DNA from: Artocarpus heterophyllus
Lineage: Eukaryota > Streptophyta > Magnoliopsida > Rosales > Moraceae
Assembly: GCA_025403435.1 (NCBI GenBank)
Contig: JAJQZP010000418.1
Span: 276,049-340,048 of the forward strand
Direction of reading: 5' to 3'
DNA length: 64,000 nt
Positions 58,191 through 64,000 of the stretch are shown one piece after another. Numbering within the stretch: position 1 is the stretch's first letter; every line of letters begins with the position of its first letter. The notes below the pieces were generated by a model, which was given only the letters and a program-made list of their open reading frames with translations, did not search any database and was not told the origin of the DNA. The translations under genes were made by a program, and so were the position numbers.

Positions 58191-60158
58191 TGTGACACCC
58201 GTTATTCTCCTAACGGGTATTGAGGTAATTAAATTAATTTTTAATGTATAAAAAAAATTGCTTCATTTAAATTTATTTTATAATATTTATTTTTATCTAT
58301 TTTTAAATTTTCTAAAATTCTCCTATATTTATTTAGTATGATTACTTAAAAAGCCTTAGAACTTCTAATAAATCTCAAAAATGTCATATTGGCATTATGT
58401 GTGTTAAAGTCTTTAGATGAGACATAAGGATATCTTTTCCAACTACTCTTGACCCTCATTTTCTTTATTTCCTCCGTGACATGCTTCAACATGTCTCCTC
58501 TATAATTGTTTCTATCACTTCTTTTCAAAGACTTCATCTTTTCTTCCTTTCTCTTCCACGGTTCCCACACTCTTCTTCTCATTTCTTTGCTGAAGCAAAA
58601 TACTTAGAGAACTTCTTCAAGGCAGCCATAAAAATCAGCCACCATCACCTCCATTTGAGCAAGAATTTCAGTCATACCGAAGTAAAGGAACCTGTTTTGA
58701 AGCCATTTTAAGCTTCCAACTAACCATAATCTGAGGTTAGAATCTTATGAACAAATTTAGTCTTTCATTTATAAATTTTCTTTTATACTAAAGGATTATT
58801 CAAATTTGCGTTCTTAAACCTAAGTATATGTTTGTTACTATTTTGGAGCATATGTATGAAGTCTAAGTGTATATGCCCTAGACAGAAAATTTATATTGTT
58901 AAACTTTATAATACCTCTATGGGCAGTGGTTATTTCTTGAAATTCTAAGATTAAATTAAAATAAATTTTATGAATGTAGTTGTATGTTGTGCTTTAGTTT
59001 TAATTGTCCTTATGCACGCCTTAGGATCAAGGGAGTATGGAGCTAACGTTAATTGATTCCAGGATTAAAAGATTGTTGATAAGCTTGAAAGGTAGGGATT
59101 CTATTACTCATCTTTTGTGAGGTTTTTATAGAATTAAAATTGATTGTTTTGCCGCAATATATATATATATCTATGTTGAACTGATATTATATGATTATCA
59201 CATATGAAACTATGACATGGACTCGTCTTGTATTGTACGGCGAGGAACATAATGAATTGACACATGTTATAAATTGAGAAGCATGGTTAGGAAAACTAAC
59301 TCTATTAATAATGATTCAATATAGAGAAATTGTGAGACATGAAGAGGGCGACGGTTACGTCCTTGGGCATGAATACCCTACAAGGTAAAATAGGGGGAAG
59401 GCGATGACGCTTCCTTGGGTTGAAAGTCCCAGAACACACTGTACAGGAATTGATTTGGTGAGGACTCGGGGCTTGATGTCCCCTCACCTGAACACCCTTG
59501 GAATGTTTATAGGGTGATCAAGTGCGCCCATTTGGGTTTCGATGAGTTGAGTGATACTCAATTTAACATGGATACCTAGGAACAATGATGATTGGTAATA
59601 TTTGTATAAATGTGTAATTATGACACTTGGTAATGATTAACTACGGTATCCATAAGATGTGATCATAATAAACCTCATAATCTGGAATATGATGTAACTT
59701 ACTAACCATGCAGATTTTAATGTGGTAATGATAGAGGTGGGTAATGGCTTTCTCTACTGAGCATAGTGTTGCTCATACCCTTATGTTTATATCTTTTCAG
59801 GACTCACTAAGTGTGAGGTGGCTACGAGAAATATAGTTGAGGAAGTGATGTAACTATATTACATTGGGACTGCTTCAATCGTTGAGAATGTTCTTCATGA
59901 TAATGTAAGCATCAATTGTTACTTTCTGTGACTGTATTATAATGTGTTGAGGGTTAAAATGATGATGACAACAGTTTATATTATTAAATTTAAGGTGCTA
60001 CATTAAAACTGTGGTTTATTTATCGTTTATATTTTTATTTTTGAGTTGGGAGTTTTCATTTAAGTCCCGGGCAAATTTTATTTTTAATGTTTTACTTTTA
60101 TTATTTATTTTTATTTTATCTCATTAAAAACTGTTAACCCCCATATAGGGGCGTTACA
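58191..60158 (+). repeat. 5' LTR of cargo-bearing element, right copy
   Basis: 1968 bp, TGTGACACCCG...GGGGCGTTACA. The 3' 1.1 kb matches the solo LTR at 20135-22671; the region 58430-58740 matches the minus-strand LTR at 12653-15116. The GC-rich block of the solo LTR is absent, so at least two LTR subtypes exist in the family. Confidence 0.93.
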
Positions 60159-60165
60159 GAATTTT

Positions 60166-60177
60166 TGGTATCAGAGC
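60166..60177 (+). other. PBS of cargo-bearing element
   Basis: TGGTATCAGAGC seven bases after the LTR end, initiator Met-tRNA type. It proves that the sequence to the right lies where retrotransposon internal DNA belongs. Confidence 0.93.
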
Positions 60178-61648
60178 CTAGGTTCGGTTAACCTAGGGAG
60201 TGTAGCACCACTTTAAAAAAATATATTTTTGAGATGGTTTTGAAGCTAAATTTTCAGTGTCATCATCAAAATGAACCTTCACATTGATTTATACAGTCTA
60301 GAAGGATGTAACATGGAAAGGCCATAGAATGAAAATACTAATAGTTATATGAGTACAATAATTATATAGAAGGAAAGTATTAATAGTTATAAGGGAATGA
60401 TAATTATATGAAATGAGTTTATAAGTAGAATGCTTATGAGAGATTCGTATAATATTTGGATCTATAAGCATATTTAATTCGTATAAACGATGAGAAATTC
60501 GTGTAGATACGAGGATTTAAGAGCCTTTTGTCTCGTGAAAAACAATAAGAAATATAAGGCTTGATTTATTGATTTTAAAGTTTGGCATAGATATGCCAAA
60601 TTTTTCGTAATTGATTCAAACCTAAGTAATGATTATGTGTGGATTCGATGGAGCACATAAGTGTCAATGTCTTTTCTTAAAAGTTCTATATATTTGAGGA
60701 ATATGATATAAGTTGGGAATCATGGTATTGAATCTTGAGAGAGATAAATGTTAGACTTTTGGTCTGTTGAGACTGTGTAAAGTCTAGAATGCATGAATCT
60801 CAAAATTGGAATATTTTGTTACGTACATTGTATTTAAGTGTATCAGTGAATCTTTTGGTTACTTAAGGTTTTGTTATATGAGGAAATTATATATTGTATA
60901 AGTAGAATTGTGGGGATTGTAGATGTTCTTAAGTAGTAACATCAAGTGTCTTTGTTCATTGATATTGTCTACGTTGAAAGACGTAAATCGTATTGATTTC
61001 AAGGTTAGTCACATTCTAAACCCTTGGTAGTAATGATGATGAATCCATTGATAGATGTTGAGTATTAGGAATAACATATGGGTGTATGTATTGTTCAATA
61101 AGGTTTTGATTAAAACAAAATTATTTGAGTTGCTGGAGGATTATGTTGTTATGAAATGATTTTAAATATCATTCAGGAAGATCCTTGTTGTCGTTAAATT
61201 AGATTTGTTGTTTATAGTTAACTTTATCTATAGTGGACTTTGAATTGGGTTTAAGATTTATACAAATTGGTTTTCAATTTTATGTTTGTTATTTAACTCG
61301 TTCCAAATGTGTTAAGGCCCGAAACAACCTGACCATTTTCAACTTAGAACATTTGGGCCTAGTTCAAATCTTAAATCAGTTTGATTCACACTGTCTCTCC
61401 CACGTGGTTTCTATACGTGTCATATACAGTGGTTTAATCATTGTTTACATATACGTTTACTGTGCATAGGAGCTTATTTCTCCGAGTTCACTTTTTCTCT
61501 CTTAATTTGTTATTTTTTTCTCTAAATCGCAAATCCTCTTCTTTTTCATTAAAAATTCTTCTTTTCCTCTAAAAGAAGAAGGAATTCTAGGATTCTGCAA
61601 TTTACTATCTTAATTTTTCCTTTCTATTTACTCTTCTTTCATCTCATC
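60178..61648 (+). other. Leader of cargo-bearing element
   Basis: 1.47 kb of AT-rich sequence conserved with the left copy (1899-543 on minus), in which I find no convincing protein. The last 250 bp look like a plant promoter plus 5' untranslated region: a CACGTGG G-box, pyrimidine-rich runs, then the ATG of the Cys4 ORF. Confidence 0.7.
61401..61421 (+). promoter_or_regulatory. G-box/ABRE-like pair upstream of the Cys4 ORF
   Basis: CACGTGG (61401-61407) and TACGTGTC (61414-61421) lie about 230 bp before the start codon. The first is conserved in the left copy (785-791), the second is mutated there. G-box plus ABRE-like pairs bind bZIP factors in abscisic-acid-responsive promoters. Role here is inference. 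Confidence 0.35.
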
Positions 61649-62170
61649 ATGGACCCAAAGTACCAACACCTGAGAAAGTATTTCCCATCACTCTCCCAAA
61701 AGATTCTCAGAAAGAAATACAAGACTAGAATTACTCGGTTGTGGATTCTTATGCGTTTTGGTATCCCTTGTGATGTGAGAATGTTAATAGAGGGGAAGAT
61801 CCGTCCGAGTGACTTTAGTCAAGATGTCGGTTTACCAGGAACAGGTACCAGTCGTAGTGCAATGAAAAGAAGAGCTCGTGCCATCGTGGTCACTTGTAAC
61901 AAATGTGGAAGACAAAATTGTAACGGTAAATGTACTTCACCTGGTTATATGTCTACGAATAGAGAGGATAAAATAAGGTTTTGTAGGGATGGACTTTCAA
62001 AGGAGAACTTGGATAGCATCCATCCTCCTCTCCACGGTCACCCTAGTGGATATGTTCAAGGAGCTATTTTTAAACTCTGGCCTAAATTTTATACAGAAAG
62101 ACAACGCCTCAGGAATATGGTATTTCTAGATCCTGTTTGCCAAGCCATAAGAAAACTGGATGGGGAATAA
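61649..62170 (+). CDS. Cys4 cargo protein, intact copy, unknown family
   Basis: 173 residues, basic. A hydrophobic/basic N-terminal half (TRITRLWILMRFGIPC, 27-41) is followed by a glycine/serine turn, a basic patch KRRARAI (73-79) and the cluster C83-x2-C-x4-C-x3-C95, which could bind one zinc. The C-terminal 78 residues show no motif I know. The arrangement of basic patch just before a compact cysteine cluster resembles the cysteine-rich nucleic-acid-binding proteins of carlavirus-type plant RNA viruses and, more loosely, retroviral nucleocapsid knuckles; neither match is firm. It is not a usual CCHC knuckle, because no histidine is present. Conservation between two element copies shows that it moves with the LTR element. 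The ATG chosen is the first after the pyrimidine-rich leader and is kept in both copies. A LOG-like ORF follows 604 bp downstream. Confidence 0.7.
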   Translation: MDPKYQHLRKYFPSLSQKILRKKYKTRITRLWILMRFGIPCDVRMLIEGKIRPSDFSQDVGLPGTGTSRSAMKRRARAIVVTCNKCGRQNCNGKCTSPGYMSTNREDKIRFCRDGLSKENLDSIHPPLHGHPSGYVQGAIFKLWPKFYTERQRLRNMVFLDPVCQAIRKLDGE

Positions 62171-62774
62171 GTCATCGCTCTATAAAGGTTATTTAGTCTT
62201 TGCTTATTTGAAGCAGTTTTAGCTGATGTTCAACAGTTTGTGTTTTTCTTTTACTCAGAATATTTGCTTTTGTGTTTGAAATAATTGTGATTATTAGATT
62301 GATACAGTAAGTGTTAATATCTTATTTAATTTATGATTTTCTTAAATATATATATAATAAAATATATTATCTTATCAGACACGTTACATACGGTACATTA
62401 ATATGTTTGAATTTTGAAAAACTTATCCAGATATTTCAAGATTTGTGTCTCAAATTTCAAAAGTTCTACAGTATTTGTCGTTTATATTAAATTTCTAGAC
62501 TTGGTGTATATTTGTCAAAAAGTCTACAGTTGTGTCATGAGGGTCTTTTGTCGAATTGTTCTCAATTGTCAAAAGTTATACAATTAGAGTCTAATCTTTT
62601 TCAAAAAGTGAATCAGATTTTCTGTAAACTATCAATCACCTTATCTTACTTTCTTATCCGCACAAGATTTTGTTTAAATCTTTGGATTACCTTTTCATTA
62701 CCTACTCGTCTATCTCTTTAGCCCTTTTTGTATATTTCTCATCTTTAAAATCTCATGTAGAACCCGAAGTCTAA

Positions 62775-63464
62775 GTGGAGCAGACATTAAGCAACCACTT
62801 CTATAAACCAAATATGTCTACCTCCCAGTCCACGAAGAAAATAAAGAATGTCTGTGTCTTTTGTGGTTCCAGCTTTGGAAAAGATAAAGCTTATTTAGAA
62901 GCTGCAAATCACTTAGGGCAAGTCCTAGCACGCAAAAAGATTAACATAATCTATGGGGGTGGTAGTATAAAAATGATGGTAAATATGGCACTAGCAGCTA
63001 GGTCTAGCGACGCTACTGATGTAAGAATTTGGCCTCATATTCCAGTTGAAGGAAACCTTTGTAAGGAAGCCATAGGTAAGGGAGAAGGAGTCAGGAGTAT
63101 CCCTAAAAATTTTAAAGACATAATCTATAATTCTGATGCTTTTATAGCATTACCTGGTGGTCTAGGTACTCTTGAGGAAATATTTATAGTTGCTTGTGGG
63201 CAATTGTTGGGCTTTTATTCCAAACCTTTGGGACTGCTGAACGTAAAGGGTTTTTATGACGGTCTTTTGAAATTTCTAGATTATGCTGTGGAAGAAAACA
63301 TCACTACAGAATCGGAGAGACAAATCTTTGTCACTGCTTCAACAGCTGAGGAATTGATAGATAAAATGCAAATCATACATCTAGAATCCGACACTGCAAC
63401 ATCCAAGCTTGAATGGGAAAGGGAAAGCCGGGAGCGGCCAATTGATTTGAATCTCCATCTGTAA
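62775..63464 (+). CDS. LOG-like protein (lysine-decarboxylase-fold family), intron-less, catalytic motif degenerate
   Basis: 229 residues with the Rossmann-like fold of LOG enzymes, which cleave cytokinin riboside 5'-monophosphate to active cytokinin. Visible: VCVFCGSSFGKDKAYLEAA (27-44), YGGGS (60-64), ALPGGLGTLEEIF (125-137, the family's PGGxGTxxE signature with its Glu) and PLGLLNVKGFYDGLL (151-165). The conserved stretch before it, where plant LOGs have the catalytic Arg-Lys pair in M-x-x-R-K-x-x-M, reads IPKNFKDIIY (109-118); the Arg is gone. The C-terminus is IDLNLHL, an LxLxL (EAR-like) ending not usual for LOGs. Host LOG genes have several introns; this has none, suggesting a reverse-transcribed copy. 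Met14 (62814) is an alternative start closer to the usual LOG length. It lies 2.6 kb after the PBS. Loss of the Arg predicts weak or no normal activity. Confidence 0.85.
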   Translation: MEQTLSNHFYKPNMSTSQSTKKIKNVCVFCGSSFGKDKAYLEAANHLGQVLARKKINIIYGGGSIKMMVNMALAARSSDATDVRIWPHIPVEGNLCKEAIGKGEGVRSIPKNFKDIIYNSDAFIALPGGLGTLEEIFIVACGQLLGFYSKPLGLLNVKGFYDGLLKFLDYAVEENITTESERQIFVTASTAEELIDKMQIIHLESDTATSKLEWERESRERPIDLNLHL

Positions 63465-64000
63465 TCTTTTTGTTTTATCTTTGGCATGTAGGCATGTGTG
63501 TCCGTATTTCGTGTGTTACGAATAACCGTTTACCTTGTATTCTGTGTTTCTTGTGGTACGTCGTTGTTCAATCTTTTAGATTCATTGAGCCTAATGCCGG
63601 GATGGCTGGATACGGAGTACTTGATGCTCTCGAAACGCATCCTTCTTAAGGTCCGATCTTTTGTTTATCGATGTTTTTGTATCCTATAAGCATGCATGAT
63701 ATGGATAGCTGGTATACGGAGTGCCTTGTACTCTCGAAACGTATCCGTATTATGTTTGTAATGTGTAATATTCTGTTAATATTATGTGGAAGTACCAGAG
63801 TCAGTTATGGGGATATTCCATATGAAATATGAGTATATTATTTGGATTGAATGTTTGTGTCATGAGGATAGCTGTTTAATGAAAAATATGCCGGGTATGT
63901 TTGCAACTCTGAGATTCCGTTTAATATCTCTATGAGTAAGTTTAATGTATAGTTTTGAATAAAAGCGTTTGTGATATATGTTTTATGATTATGTTTTTAG
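63465..64000 (+). other. Sequence downstream of the LOG-like ORF, with a 42-bp direct repeat
   Basis: AT-rich, no ORF I trust. A segment around GGATGGCTGGATACGGAGTA (63600-63641) recurs diverged at 63705-63747 (GATAGCTGGTATACGGAGTG), both ending in CTCGAAACG(C/T)ATCC. This may be 3' untranslated sequence of the captured gene or element-specific. The window ends before any 3' LTR. Confidence 0.6.

Larger units (their letters stand above)
58191..64000 (+). mobile_element. Cargo-bearing LTR retrotransposon, right copy (runs off window)
   Basis: 5' LTR 58191-60158, PBS 60166-60177, a 1.47 kb leader, an intact Cys4 ORF (61649-62170), a LOG-like ORF (62775-63464), then AT-rich sequence to the window end. 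Homology with the left-hand copy covers LTR, PBS, leader and first ORF (to about 62190, where the left copy reaches the window edge). No gag, protease, RT or integrase appears in the first 3.8 kb after the PBS, where an autonomous element would have them. Insertion was into a gypsy gag; the preceding five bases are GGCCA. No 3' LTR is visible, so the right end is open. Confidence 0.85.

Overview
The window is nuclear DNA of a flowering plant, most likely a eudicot. It is AT-rich, has introns, and is dominated by LTR retrotransposons of Ty3/gypsy and Ty1/copia type, a CACTA DNA transposon, foldback/MITE-like elements and tRNA-derived SINEs. Between them lie fragments of plant gene families: F-box PP2-B, cyclin T, FAR1-related and a MAPKKK17/18-like kinase. 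I cannot name the species. There are no operons, ribosome binding sites or CRISPR arrays.

Layout. 1-15116: a minus-strand LTR element (LTR 12653-15116, PBS 12634-12645, internal region 12652-12541 and 1899-1). It is split by a very young chromodomain Ty3/gypsy element (1900-12540) with near-identical 2.88 kb LTRs, a TTGAT target duplication and one intact 1543-codon gag-pol. 15117-20134: AT-rich DNA with foldback repeats. 20135-22671: a solo LTR of the same family as the split element, with GGTTC target duplication and a W-box-like array. 22980-24280: FAR1-related pseudogene. 24740-25330: copia remnant. 26575-27020: last exon of an F-box/PP2 pseudogene.

27530-56642: a duplicated region in the pattern full copy, partial copy, full copy, partial copy. 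Each full copy holds a copia RT remnant, a kinase gene, F-box/PP2 exons 1-2 and a cyclin-T pseudogene. The left kinase is intact (28710-29663) and the right one is frameshifted. Later insertions are recognisable because the sister copy keeps the empty site: a deleted copia element at 34018-38274 and a copia solo LTR at 54429-55326. A CACTA element (41318-46556) sits in the first partial copy.

56643-58190: the 5' part of a Tat-like gypsy element, cut in its gag by a third member of the LTR family seen at both other sites (58191 to the window end). This right-hand copy has LTR, PBS, a leader, an intact 173-codon ORF with a four-cysteine cluster (61649-62170) and an intact, intron-less LOG-like ORF (62775-63464). 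LOG enzymes release active cytokinin, but here the segment that carries the family's catalytic arginine is replaced and the C-terminus ends in an LxLxL motif.

The most unusual object is therefore an LTR retrotransposon family carrying non-retroviral cargo: a Cys4 protein plus a degenerate LOG-like protein. The left copy of the first cargo ORF is destroyed by nonsense mutations and the right copy is open. The terminal 11 bases of these LTRs are identical to those of the intact chromodomain element, which suggests it could mobilise them in trans.
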